Both the position numbers and the translations under genes were made by a program. Below are positions 26,001 through 34,269 of a stretch of 64,000 nucleotides of DNA, one piece after another. Below the pieces are notes generated by a model that searched no databases, was not told the origin of the DNA, and worked only from the letters and a program-made list of their open reading frames with translations. The stretch's first letter is position 1. Every line of letters begins with the position of its first letter. The stretch lies in assembly GCA_029222685.1 (NCBI GenBank), contig JARHVB010000059.1:205545-269544 (forward strand). The letters are read 5' to 3'. The DNA comes from Terripilifer ovatus (GTDB taxonomy: Bacteria > Pseudomonadota > Alphaproteobacteria > Rhizobiales > Beijerinckiaceae).

Positions 26001-26462
26001 TGGCGGCGTAGGGCTTCTCTGAAGCGCAACCAGAGTCAAATAATCCTAGAGCCTGGGCCGTTCTAAAGGCACACCGGCGCTTTGACTGCCGGAAATCCGC
26101 CACAAGCAGCCATTACGTCGCTCTCGCGCCGATGACAGTGGATAAGTCCGCAGCCATCGATGCAATCGGCATGGCATCTCGATGTGGCTGCAAATCCAGT
26201 GTTTGCATAAGGTTGCATCGATCGAGGTGAAATTGTCGCCTTTCGATGCGAGCGACGCTCTTGGGGAAAACAATGTCTACACACATGAAGATGGACGAGG
26301 ACTCTTGCGCGAGATTCAACGGCTAGTGTAGATTCATCGCTGTCTACTACGACATTTCGTGCGGCGGACCTTTCAGCAAGCGTGACATGCGTCAACGCCA
26401 CCGGCTTTCCGGTGCAGCGGCGTGCGTGTGATTCCCATGCACTATGAATTTAGGAGATCAGG
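26001..26462 (+). promoter_or_regulatory. gcrA upstream region with GANTC cluster and DnaA-like box
   Basis: This 460-bp gap has no convincing gene. GANTC sites occur at 26033, 26300, 26313, 26331 and 26430; three of them fall within 36 bp. The sequence agtggataa at 26137-26145 is a DnaA box with one mismatch. In Caulobacter, gcrA is activated by DnaA and its regulon is controlled through methylated GANTC. These sites therefore fit control by DnaA and CcrM methylation. An AGGAG ribosome binding site precedes the gcrA start. Confidence 0.5.
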
Positions 26463-27020
26463 ATGTCCTGGACCGATGAGCGCGTAGAAACGCTTCGCAA
26501 ACTTTGGGCCGATGGCCACAGCGCAAGCCAGATCGCCGCGGAAATCGGCAATGGCATCACCCGCAACGCGGTGATCGGCAAGGTGCATCGTCTCGGTCTC
26601 TCGGGCAGGATCAAGGCGCCCTCGTCGGTGGCGCCGCGCCCGCGTGCCGCCCAGCCGCGCGCCCACCGGCCGGGGCCGGCCCAGCGATCTCATTCCCACG
26701 GCGGAGGCGGCGGTGGCGGCGGCATGGTGCGCGGCAATACCGCGCTGGCCTACGCGCCGCGCGCCTATGAAGCGCCCGCGCCCAAGCCGCTTGAGGAAGT
26801 GCTGATCCCGATGTCGGAGCGGGTCACCATCATGGAGCTCAAGGAAGCCATGTGCCGCTGGCCGCTGGGCGATCCGGCCAGTTCGGAGTTCCGCTATTGC
26901 GGCGGCAAGTCGGACACAGGCGTTACCTATTGTCCCTATCATTCGCGCATGGCCTACCAGCCGGCGCAGGATCGCAGGCGTAATCAGGAGAAACGCCAGA
27001 TGATGCAGATCAAGGGCTGA
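26463..27020 (+). CDS. gcrA: Cell-cycle transcription regulator GcrA
   Basis: GcrA binds methylated GANTC sites and sigma-70 RNA polymerase to control S-phase genes in alphaproteobacteria. The 185-residue protein begins MSWTDERVETLRKLWADG and has the helix-turn-helix region IAAEIGNGITRNAVIGKVHRL (residues 24-44), diagnostic of the family. A linker with eight consecutive Gly residues (80-87) follows. The C-terminal sigma-binding module contains MCRWPLGDP and the cysteine/histidine set Cys131, Cys146, Cys157, His160. Its partner methyltransferase gene ccrM lies 22 kb away in the same window. Confidence 0.97.
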   Translation: MSWTDERVETLRKLWADGHSASQIAAEIGNGITRNAVIGKVHRLGLSGRIKAPSSVAPRPRAAQPRAHRPGPAQRSHSHGGGGGGGGMVRGNTALAYAPRAYEAPAPKPLEEVLIPMSERVTIMELKEAMCRWPLGDPASSEFRYCGGKSDTGVTYCPYHSRMAYQPAQDRRRNQEKRQMMQIKG

Positions 27021-27045
27021 TACAGCACAGTCTGGATCTGGAACC

Positions 27046-27093
27046 GAAGCCTCGAGTCTGATTCATCTTTTCTTGAATCAGACTCGAGGCTTC
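27046..27093. terminator. 20-bp perfect hairpin after gcrA containing four GANTC sites
   Basis: Arms 27046-27065 and 27074-27093 are exact reverse complements separated by the loop tcttttct. The arms contain gagtc, gattc, gaatc and gactc at 27054, 27060, 27075 and 27081. It begins 26 bp after gcrA and ends 24 bp before the stop of the converging hydrolase gene. It is a likely bidirectional terminator, with a partly T-rich flank. Confidence 0.75.
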
Positions 27094-27116
27094 TTGCATT
27101 TCGATGCGCTGCATGG

Positions 27117-27800
27117 TCAGGCGGCTTCAAGAATATCGGCAACCGCCTGCGGCTGGTCGGTCATGACATTGTGCGCGGCATTGTCGACATGGATGACGGT
27201 CCATGACGCCATGCCCTCGAGCCGGCTGGCGGTCGCGGCGAACACGGCATTGTCCGACTGCATCGGCCGCACATAGGTCTTGCGCGCAATCGTCTCCCAC
27301 GCGCCCGTCAGGCGGATCTTCTGTGTCCTGGTGCCATTGGGATGCGGCGTCAGCTTCGACTGGATCCAGGCATGATCGTCGGCGTTGAGCGCCATCCGCG
27401 CGGCCGGCGGCGTCGGTTCTGTCGGCGCCTGCGGCATGGGCCGTCCGGCGACATCGATCAGCGCCTGGCCATCGCGTGGGATATAGGCGTCGAGGTAGAC
27501 GAGAGCGGCGATACGCTCGTGCCGCTGGTCGGCAGCGCCGGTCACCGGCACGCCGCCATAGGAGTGGCCGCACAGCACCACGTCGCTCAGGTCGTGCCAG
27601 TCGATGACGTTGACGATGTCGGCAATATGCGTGTCGAGTGTTACGGCATCCGAGATGAGATGCGAGCGGTCGGCCAGTCCGGTCAGCGTCGGGGCGAAGA
27701 CCTTGTGGCCGCGCGCATGCAACAGTGCCGCCACCCGATCATAGCACCAGCCGCCGTGCCACGAGCCGTGAACGAGGACGAAAGTCTTTGGTTTGATCAT
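27117..27800 (-). CDS. Alpha/beta hydrolase, esterase/hydroxynitrile-lyase-like
   Basis: The 227-residue protein begins KTFVLVHGSWHGGWCYDRV (oxyanion HGSWHG), has the nucleophile elbow LCGHSYGG with catalytic Ser, and a C-terminal His in DNAAHNVMTDQP. The compact size and the HGSWHGGWCW-like start resemble plant methylesterase/hydroxynitrile lyase homologues common in soil bacteria. A GGGGGAAG ribosome binding site supports the ATG at 27800. It is followed upstream by a LysR regulator on the same strand, which may or may not control it. The substrate is unknown. Confidence 0.85.
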   Translation of the reverse strand: MIKPKTFVLVHGSWHGGWCYDRVAALLHARGHKVFAPTLTGLADRSHLISDAVTLDTHIADIVNVIDWHDLSDVVLCGHSYGGVPVTGAADQRHERIAALVYLDAYIPRDGQALIDVAGRPMPQAPTEPTPPAARMALNADDHAWIQSKLTPHPNGTRTQKIRLTGAWETIARKTYVRPMQSDNAVFAATASRLEGMASWTVIHVDNAAHNVMTDQPQAVADILEAA

Positions 27801-27848
27801 TACTTCCCCCAAAAACGCATTATCGAAAGCAGGCGCGGCGCAGCTTCG

Positions 27849-28790
27849 TTATTCGCTTTGCCTGAACAGCCTGGATACCTCGTGGGCATGTTTTATGACG
27901 AGTTGAACGACCGGATTGAGTACCCGTCCCTTGATTGTCACGACACCGCTGGGCACGCCGGCAATCCCCAGCTTGACGGGAAGCACGCGTACATCCTGGC
28001 GCGCTTTTGGATACCTGAGAGCCGAGGCAGGAAAAATGGTCAGGTACCGGCCGGTCGCGACGAGGCTCAAGCGGACATCCTGGGCGCTCGTGATCACTGT
28101 TGCACGCGGCTGTGCGATTCCGCCGGCCTTGAGCGCATCGAATACCTCCGATCCAAGAGCGTAATCACGCGGCGTGAGCACCCACAGTTCTTCGGCGAGA
28201 TCGGCCAGACGGAGGCGCCGCCGATTTACAATCGGATGTTTGATACCCGAAATCACAACCAGCGTATCGTCGAACAATGGCGAGAACAGCAGCCGGGAAT
28301 CGTCGACAGGGCCGACCTTTCTGGTGATAAGGATATCGACCTTGCGGTCGAGCAGATCACGATATGCGGTCTCGATCGGAGCGAGCGTCACCTCGAACTC
28401 GATCTTCGGATGGGCGCGTGAGACGTGATCGATGAGGGCCGCAACATAACTTGCCGCTAGAAGCGGGCTGCAGCCGATGCGCACATTGCCGATGGCCGGG
28501 TTCTTGAGGACGTCGATATTGGTCAGCGTCTGGCGCAGATCGTCGAAGACGGCGATGCCGCCATCGAGCAGCAGCCGGCCGCTTTCGGTCGGCTCGACGC
28601 CGCGAGAGGTGCGTTCGAGGATACGGGCGCCGACGATTTGCTCGAGAGCGCCGATCGACCGCGACACCGCAGGCTGGGTCGTATTGAGCAGATGAGCGGC
28701 CTTGTTCATGCTGCCGGCCTGGGCGACTGCCATGAAAACATGCAGGTCGCTCAGCTTCAAAGCAGTCTTCGGGCGGTCCTTACCGGTCAT
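27849..28790 (-). CDS. LysR-family transcription regulator
   Basis: The 313-residue protein has an N-terminal winged helix (LSDLHVFMAVAQAGSMNKAA, then TQPAVSRSIGALEQIVG) and a periplasmic-binding-protein-like sensor domain. Met at 28790 was chosen because the helix-turn-helix begins soon after it. Longer starts at 28853 or 28913 would run into the promoter region of the divergent operon. It is divergent from the Bug receptor and TauD-type dioxygenase, and a 7+11+7 inverted repeat lies between. It probably controls that pair in response to their substrate. Confidence 0.9.
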   Translation of the reverse strand: MTGKDRPKTALKLSDLHVFMAVAQAGSMNKAAHLLNTTQPAVSRSIGALEQIVGARILERTSRGVEPTESGRLLLDGGIAVFDDLRQTLTNIDVLKNPAIGNVRIGCSPLLAASYVAALIDHVSRAHPKIEFEVTLAPIETAYRDLLDRKVDILITRKVGPVDDSRLLFSPLFDDTLVVISGIKHPIVNRRRLRLADLAEELWVLTPRDYALGSEVFDALKAGGIAQPRATVITSAQDVRLSLVATGRYLTIFPASALRYPKARQDVRVLPVKLGIAGVPSGVVTIKGRVLNPVVQLVIKHAHEVSRLFRQSE

Positions 28791-28804
28791 CGCGGCATAT
28801 GTGG

Positions 28805-28829
28805 AAAGTGAATAGCCATATGTCACTTT
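28805..28829. promoter_or_regulatory. LysR-type operator, perfect 7-bp arms with 11-bp spacer
   Basis: The arms aaagtga (28805-28811) and tcacttt (28823-28829) are exact complements with an 11-nt spacer, the geometry of LysR recognition sites. The site lies 15 bp upstream of the LysR start and 83 bp before the Bug receptor gene. Two catatg copies 21 bp apart (28796, 28817) overlap it. Confidence 0.6.
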
Positions 28830-28911
28830 AGGATTATCGCTGCATAGCAACATCCCATACCTTTCGCATCGAGGGAAGACACTCGGCCGCAATTCTGAGG
28901 ACGGAGCACCC

Positions 28912-29877
28912 ATGATGATTGAACGTCGGCACTTTCTGCAGATGGTGGCAACAACATCCCTCGCCGCCGGTCTGCCCTCCGACGTCCGCGCGCAGGCTTA
29001 TCCAGCGGCCGCCATCCGCCTGCTCGTCGGATTTCCGCCGGGCAATGCGCCCGATACCGTGGCGCGGCTGATCGGCAATCAGCTCTCCGGACTGTTGGGA
29101 CAATCCGTTGTCATTGAAAACCGGGCGGGTGCGGCAAGCGGCATCGCGACGAGGCTCGTCGCATCGGCGCCACCGGATGGCTACACGCTGCTTCAAGTGA
29201 CGCCGGCAAATGCGATCAACCCCGAGTTCGGAGGCGGCGGCTTGTTCGCACGCGATATCGCCCCGGTGGCGAGCGTCGCAAATGGTCCCATGGTTCTCGT
29301 CGTCGCCGCCGCCTCGCCGGTCAGATCGGTCGCCGACGTGATCGCCCAGGCGCGGTCGAAGCCGGACGCAATGACCATCGGCTCTCCGGGCACGGGCTCC
29401 ACGCCGTATCTGGCGGCGGTCCTGTTCAAGATGATGACGGACCTGAATATCACACACGTTCCGTTCAGCGGCTCGGCGGACGCGGTCAATGAACTGCTCG
29501 GCGGCCGCGTGCAGGTCGTTGTCGCGGACATGTCGGCCATAGAACTCATTCGCGCAGGCACTGTGCGCGCCGTGGCCGTCACAACCGCCAAGCGGCAGAA
29601 GGCGCTGCCCGATGTGCCCACCGTCGCCGAAACGGTGCCCGGCTATGAAGCAAGCACCTGGTATGGAATCGGAGCGCCGCGCGGAACGCCGCCGCAGGTG
29701 ATCGAGCGGCTCAACGCCGCCATCAAGTCGGCGCTGAGCAATCAAAGCCTGACCGAAAGATTGAACGTTCTCGGCTTCGAGCCGGATACGGGACCGCCAT
29801 CCGCCTTCGGCAGGCTGGTCGAGGAAGAGACTGCCAAATGGGCGAAAGTGACGAAGTTCGTGGAAGCGAAACGCTAG
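28912..29877 (+). CDS. Bug/TctC-type periplasmic solute receptor
   Basis: The 321-residue protein has an N-terminal signal (MMIERRHFLQMVATTSLAAG, ending VRAQA) with a twin-arginine-like RR followed by a short hydrophobic core. It has the family pattern IRLLVGFPPGNAPDTVARLI, VVIENRAGAASGIAT and THVPFSGSADAVNELLGG. GGAG lies upstream of the ATG. It is followed after 33 bp by a TauD-type dioxygenase, and together they are divergent from a LysR regulator. It probably delivers or senses the dioxygenase substrate; no membrane permease is adjacent. Confidence 0.9.
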   Translation: MMIERRHFLQMVATTSLAAGLPSDVRAQAYPAAAIRLLVGFPPGNAPDTVARLIGNQLSGLLGQSVVIENRAGAASGIATRLVASAPPDGYTLLQVTPANAINPEFGGGGLFARDIAPVASVANGPMVLVVAAASPVRSVADVIAQARSKPDAMTIGSPGTGSTPYLAAVLFKMMTDLNITHVPFSGSADAVNELLGGRVQVVVADMSAIELIRAGTVRAVAVTTAKRQKALPDVPTVAETVPGYEASTWYGIGAPRGTPPQVIERLNAAIKSALSNQSLTERLNVLGFEPDTGPPSAFGRLVEEETAKWAKVTKFVEAKR

Positions 29878-29910
29878 CCCGCACGTCGAGAAATTCAGGA
29901 GGACACATTC

Positions 29911-30894
29911 ATGACAACGACTTCAGCGACTGCCGTATCCGGTCAATCGCCGTCCACGATCAGGTTGCGAAAGATAGCGCCACATCTCGGTGCCGAGGTT
30001 ACCGGTATTGACCTCGCATTGCCGATCAGCGACGCCGACGCGAAGACACTCGATGACGCGCTGGCAAAGCATGAAGTGCTGGTATTCAAGAATCAGAAGC
30101 TCGACGTCGATCAATATATGTCGTTTGGCCGCGTCTTTGGATCCTTGACGGTGCATCCGTTCTCGACGGCTCTTATCGACAGGCCCGAGCTGATCGTTCT
30201 CGACAATGACGCCGATTCGCCGCCGTTGTCGACGGATCAGTGGCACACCGATGAAGCCTTTCGGGAGAAACCGGCGAAAGCCACGATCCTGCGTGCAACG
30301 ATCATTCCCGAGCTCGGTGGCAACACCGTGTTCACCAGCATGACTGCCGCCTACGACGGGCTGAATCCTGCGCTGCAGGAGTTTCTGTGCAGGCTTGAAG
30401 CGCTGCATGACTTCAAGGTGTTCCGCATCCTGCATTCGCGTACGCGTGAAGGCCGCCAGAAGCTGGTCGACATCGAAGACATCTTTCCCAATCAGCGCCA
30501 TCCCGTTGTCCGCGTTCACCCGGTGACCGGCAGACGGGCCGTCTTTGTCAGTCCGCAGACGACCAAGTCGATTATCGGCCTGCGCGATTTCGAGAGCGAG
30601 AGCATGCTGCAAATGCTCTATCAGCTGCCAAAGATACCGGAATATCAGCTCCGCATCATTTGGGAGCCAGACATGATTGTCGTGTGGGACAATCGCTCGA
30701 CGCAGCACTATGCACCGCGCGATTATTTTCCGGAGCGGCGGCGGATGGAGCGGCTGACGGTGGGCGGCGACCGGCCGGTGGGCGTGAATTCAGGTACGGC
30801 AGCGGCCGCTGCGGGAGACGTCGCGCCGAAGAATGTCGGCAGGTATCGCGAGGGTCTGGCGCGTCCCACGGACAGTCTGCTGGCCAAGGGCTGA
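29911..30894 (+). CDS. TauD/TfdA-family 2-oxoglutarate dioxygenase
   Basis: The 327-residue enzyme has the facial-triad motif WHTDEAF (His112, Asp114), the distal histidine in WDNRSTQHYAPRDY (His266) and the oxoglutarate-binding arginine in MERLTVGGDRP (about Arg281). Family members use iron, oxygen and 2-oxoglutarate to hydroxylate sulfonates, phenoxyacids or other carboxylates. The C-terminus has an extra Ala/Gly-rich tail of about 35 residues. GGAGG precedes the start. The Bug receptor just upstream suggests an imported organic acid as substrate. Taurine itself cannot be assumed. Confidence 0.9.
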   Translation: MTTTSATAVSGQSPSTIRLRKIAPHLGAEVTGIDLALPISDADAKTLDDALAKHEVLVFKNQKLDVDQYMSFGRVFGSLTVHPFSTALIDRPELIVLDNDADSPPLSTDQWHTDEAFREKPAKATILRATIIPELGGNTVFTSMTAAYDGLNPALQEFLCRLEALHDFKVFRILHSRTREGRQKLVDIEDIFPNQRHPVVRVHPVTGRRAVFVSPQTTKSIIGLRDFESESMLQMLYQLPKIPEYQLRIIWEPDMIVVWDNRSTQHYAPRDYFPERRRMERLTVGGDRPVGVNSGTAAAAAGDVAPKNVGRYREGLARPTDSLLAKG

Positions 30895-30983
30895 AGGGCG
30901 CATGGTTCATAACCAGAGGGAAATGCAACGCTGCTCCCTCGCCGCCTTGCGTGGCAGGGGCCGGACGAGGGCAGAGGGCTCCC

Positions 30984-31712
30984 TCAATCCCGCTCGAAGG
31001 TCTCGTCGAACGAATAGCCGGAGCCGCGCACAGTGCGCAGCGGATCGCGCTCGCGCCCGCGGCTGATCGCCTTGCGCAGCCGGCCGATATGGACGTCGAC
31101 GGTGCGCTCGTCGATCTCGATCGACATGCCCCACACCGCGTCGAGCAGTTGCGCCCGCGAGAAGACGCGGCCTGGCCGTTCCATCAGATGTTCGAGCAGG
31201 CGGAACTCCGTCGGCCCCAGATGCAGCTCGCGGCCGTTGCGGTAGACGCGGCGCGTCTCGCGATCAAGTTCGATCGGCCCGCGCTGCAGTTTGGTCGCGA
31301 TCCGCTCCGGGCTCGCACGGCGCAGCAGCGCGTGGACACGCGCCATCAACTCCGGCACCGAGAACGGCTTCACCACGTAATCGTCAGCGCCGACCGAAAG
31401 CCCGCGCACCCGTTCCTGTTCTTCGCCGCGCGCCGTCAGCATGATGACGGGTAGCGTCTTCGTCGCCTCCCGCGCCCGCAGCCTGCGGCAGATTTCCAGG
31501 CCCGAGACGCCCGGCAGCATCCAGTCGAGGATGAGCAGGTCGGGAATTTCCTCCGCCAGCCTGATCTCGGCCTCGTCGCCCCGCTCGATCCGTTCCACCA
31601 TGAAGCCCGCTGCTTCCAGATTATAGGCGAGCAGCAGGGCGATGGCCGGTTCGTCCTCGACGATGAGGATGCGGGGCGCCGTGGCTTCGGCGCGGGCGCG
31701 TCTGTCGTTCAT
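30984..31712 (-). CDS. phoB: Phosphate regulon response regulator PhoB
   Basis: PhoB activates the Pho regulon when phosphorylated by PhoR. The 242-residue protein has a receiver domain with phosphoacceptor Asp63 (in LILDWMLPG), LTARGEE and YVVKPFS. The OmpR-type winged-helix domain contains LGPTEFRLLEHLMERPGRVFSR and DVHIGRLRKAI. Met at 31712 gives the expected length; an upstream Met at 31748 adds 12 residues. It is the last gene of the phoR-pst-phoU-phoB run. Confidence 0.95.
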   Translation of the reverse strand: MNDRRARAEATAPRILIVEDEPAIALLLAYNLEAAGFMVERIERGDEAEIRLAEEIPDLLILDWMLPGVSGLEICRRLRAREATKTLPVIMLTARGEEQERVRGLSVGADDYVVKPFSVPELMARVHALLRRASPERIATKLQRGPIELDRETRRVYRNGRELHLGPTEFRLLEHLMERPGRVFSRAQLLDAVWGMSIEIDERTVDVHIGRLRKAISRGRERDPLRTVRGSGYSFDETFERD

Positions 31713-31765
31713 GGGTGTAGATCTCGGATCGGTCGAAAGAGTCTGCATGCGTGTCGCGCCTCAGT

Positions 31766-32482
31766 TCATTCCACCCCTGCGGACGCCGATTCCGCGCCCG
31801 ACGAACCGCCTTTCGGACGATCGACGGGCAACGGGTCGCCGGTGACCAGGTAATGCACCGTTTCGGCAATATTTGTCGCATGGTCGCCGATCCGCTCGAT
31901 GTTCTTCGAGCAGAACAGCAGATGCGTGCAGAACGAGATGTTGCGCGGATCTTCCATCATGAAGGTCAGAAGGTCGCGGAACACCGAATCTTCCATCGCA
32001 TCCACGTCGGCATCGCGCCGCCAGACGTCGTCGGCCTGCGCCACATTCCTGTGTGCATAGGCGTCGAGCACGTTCTTGAGCTGCAGCGCCGCGATATCGG
32101 CCATGTGCTTGAGGCCGATGAGCGTGCGCGGCACCCGGATGTCGCCGGAGATTTTGGTCGTGCGTTTGGCGATGTTCTTGGCGAGATCGCCGACGCGCTC
32201 GAGATCGCTGGCGATATGAATCGCAGCGACCAGTTCGCGCAGGTCGTTGGCCATGGGCTGGCGGCGGGCGATGGTCAACACGGCCATCTCCTCGATCTCG
32301 CGCTGCAGGAGATCGAGTTTCGGATCGCGGTCCATGGTGCGTCGCGCCAGGTCGGCGTCGAGCCGGCTCAGTGCTTCGATTGCATCGACCAGCATTTTTT
32401 CGGCAATGCCGCCCATTTCGGAAAGCCTGCCGCCGATGAATTGCAATTCTTCGTCATAAGCCTTGACGGTGTGATCGGTCAT
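31766..32482 (-). CDS. phoU: Phosphate signalling regulator PhoU
   Basis: PhoU links PstSCAB activity to PhoR and inhibits Pho signalling when phosphate is plentiful. The 238-residue protein consists of two three-helix PhoU repeats. Each carries the metal-binding Glu/Asp-x3-Asp pattern, seen around VAAIHIASDLERVGDLAKNI and in the C-terminal half around LLFCSKNIERIGDHATNIAE. It lies between phoB and pstB, separated from pstB by repeat element A. Confidence 0.96.
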   Translation of the reverse strand: MTDHTVKAYDEELQFIGGRLSEMGGIAEKMLVDAIEALSRLDADLARRTMDRDPKLDLLQREIEEMAVLTIARRQPMANDLRELVAAIHIASDLERVGDLAKNIAKRTTKISGDIRVPRTLIGLKHMADIAALQLKNVLDAYAHRNVAQADDVWRRDADVDAMEDSVFRDLLTFMMEDPRNISFCTHLLFCSKNIERIGDHATNIAETVHYLVTGDPLPVDRPKGGSSGAESASAGVE

Positions 32483-32501
32483 TTATTCTCTCCAGTTCCA
32501 A

Positions 32502-32602
32502 AGCGTTTTCCGATCCATCGGATCGGAAAACGCGTCTATTCTTTTAAAAGCGCATTTTCTTCACGCGAACCGGCTTCCACCTCGCTTGAAAATGCGCTCT
32601 AG
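32502..32602. repeat. Complete copy of repeat family A inside the pst-pho operon
   Basis: The element has two hairpins. The first has perfect 14-bp arms (32503-32516 and 32520-32533; gcgttttccgatcc) with loop atc. The second has arms agcgcattttc and gaaaatgcgct. It fills the gap between pstB and phoU, and its last bases reach the pstB stop codon. It may change processing or read-through between these genes. Confidence 0.85.
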
Positions 32603-33420
32603 CCGAAGCGGCCGGTGATATAGTCCTGTGTCTGCTTCTGCGAAGGAGACATGAATATCTTCGAGGTCTCGTCGAACTCGATCAGGTCGCCCAGATACAT
32701 GAAGGCCGTGCGGTCCGAGCAGCGCGCCGCCTGCTGCATGTTGTGGGTGACAATGGCGATCGTGTAGCGCGACTTCAATTCGTCGATCAGTTCCTCGATC
32801 TTGGCGGTCGAGATCGGATCGAGCGCCGAACACGGCTCGTCGAAGAGGATGACTTCCGGGCGGATGGCGACGGTGCGCGCGATGCACAGCCGCTGCTGCT
32901 GGCCACCCGACAGGCTGAGGCCGCTGGCGTTCAGCTTGTTCTTCACCTCGTCCCACAGTGCCGCGCTGCGCAGGGCCGTCTCGATGCGGCCGTCGAGTTC
33001 GCTCTTGGGAATCTTCTCATAGAGTTTGATGCCGAAGGCGATGTTGTCATAGATCGTCATCGGGAACGGCGTCGGCTTCTGGAATACCATGCCGACACGC
33101 GCGCGCAGCAGGTTGATATCGAGCTTCGGGTCCAGAATGCTCTGGCCGTCGAGCAGGACCTCGCCCTCGGCCCGCTGGCCGGGGTAGAGGTCGTACATGC
33201 GGTTGAGGATGCGCAGGAGCGTTGACTTGCCGCAGCCCGACGGGCCGATGAAGGCCGTGACCTTGTTGGTCAGCAACGGCAGGTTGATGTTCTTCAGCGC
33301 TTTGGTCGTTCCGTAGTAGAAGTTCAGGTTCCGGATCGACAGTTTGATCGAACCGAGATTTGTCCAGTCGTTCACCTGCGGCGCATCGATTTTCTGGAGG
33401 ACTGCTGCACTCTGACTCAT
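32599..33420 (-). CDS. pstB: Phosphate ABC transporter ATPase PstB
   Basis: PstB drives phosphate import. The 273-residue protein has Walker A GPSGCGKST, the Pst-specific QKPTPFPMTIYDNIAFG after the Q-loop, the signature LSGGQQQRLCIAR, Walker B VILFDEPCSALDP and the switch histidine in IVTHNMQQA. An N-terminal extension of about 20 residues precedes the first strand. The start overlaps the pstA stop by four bases. Its stop falls within the end of repeat element A. Confidence 0.97.
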   Translation of the reverse strand: MSQSAAVLQKIDAPQVNDWTNLGSIKLSIRNLNFYYGTTKALKNINLPLLTNKVTAFIGPSGCGKSTLLRILNRMYDLYPGQRAEGEVLLDGQSILDPKLDINLLRARVGMVFQKPTPFPMTIYDNIAFGIKLYEKIPKSELDGRIETALRSAALWDEVKNKLNASGLSLSGGQQQRLCIARTVAIRPEVILFDEPCSALDPISTAKIEELIDELKSRYTIAIVTHNMQQAARCSDRTAFMYLGDLIEFDETSKIFMSPSQKQTQDYITGRFG

Positions 33421-34265
33421 TTTGGCTTCCTTTCGGCGCCGAGGACGCGCGCCACGATGTTAAGCGTCAGAACCGATACGGTGATGAGCAGGGCGCCGGT
33501 CCAGGCGAGCTGCTTCCAGTTGGGATCCGGGTTGTTGACGAAATTGTTGATGGTGACCGGCAGGTTGGCCATGGTGCCGCCGAGGTTCAGGCTCCAGAAC
33601 TGGTTGCTGAGCGCGGTGAACAGCAGCGGCGCCGTTTCACCGGCCACGCGCGCCGTTGCCAGCAGGATGCCGGTGATGAGGCCTGACCGTGCCGCCTTGT
33701 AGGCGATGCGGGTGATGACATAGGCGCGCGGCAGGCCGAGCGCCGAGGCCGCTTCACGCAGCGGCAGCGGCACCAGCAGCAGCATGTCCTCGGTGGTGCG
33801 CACCACCACCGGGATGACGATGACCGCCAGCGCGATCGCTCCGGCGAACCCCGAGAACCCGCCCATCGGCACGACGATGGCGCCGTAGATGAACAGGCCG
33901 ATGATGATGGAAGGCGCGCTGAGCAGGATGTCGTTGACGAAACGGATCACATTCGTCAACTGCGAGTGGCGGCCATATTCCGCCAGCCAGGTGCCGGCGA
34001 ACAGGCCGATCGGCGTGCCGATGCCGACACCGATGACGGTCATGATCAGCGAGCCGACGATGGCGTTGAGCAGACCGCCGTCATGCGCGCCGGGCGGCGG
34101 CGTCATCTCTGTAAAGATGCGCAGGCTCAAACCGGCCAGACCGTTGGCCAGCAGCGTGTAAAGGATCAGGCACAACCAGCCGACACCGAAGATGGCGGCA
34201 GCATAGCAGAGCGCCTTGACGATTTTGTCGCCGCGCTTGCGGGAGGCGTAGATAGCGTTGTTCAT
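33417..34265 (-). CDS. pstA: Phosphate ABC transporter permease PstA
   Basis: This 282-residue inner-membrane permease has six hydrophobic segments, starting with FGVGWLCLILYTLLANGLAG. It has the EAA-type cytoplasmic loop in RTTEDMLLLVPLPLREAASALGLPR, typical of Pst permeases. The ending with VTINNFVNNPDPNWKQLAW is characteristic of PstA. It overlaps pstB by four bases and follows pstC after four bases, so the three genes are transcribed together. Confidence 0.96.
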   Translation of the reverse strand: MNNAIYASRKRGDKIVKALCYAAAIFGVGWLCLILYTLLANGLAGLSLRIFTEMTPPPGAHDGGLLNAIVGSLIMTVIGVGIGTPIGLFAGTWLAEYGRHSQLTNVIRFVNDILLSAPSIIIGLFIYGAIVVPMGGFSGFAGAIALAVIVIPVVVRTTEDMLLLVPLPLREAASALGLPRAYVITRIAYKAARSGLITGILLATARVAGETAPLLFTALSNQFWSLNLGGTMANLPVTINNFVNNPDPNWKQLAWTGALLITVSVLTLNIVARVLGAERKPK

Positions 34266-34269
34266 CGAA

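Noticed and set aside
26046..26401. Small minus-strand open frames in the gcrA upstream gap
   Set aside because: No homology-like motif or ribosome binding site; the region is better explained as regulatory.
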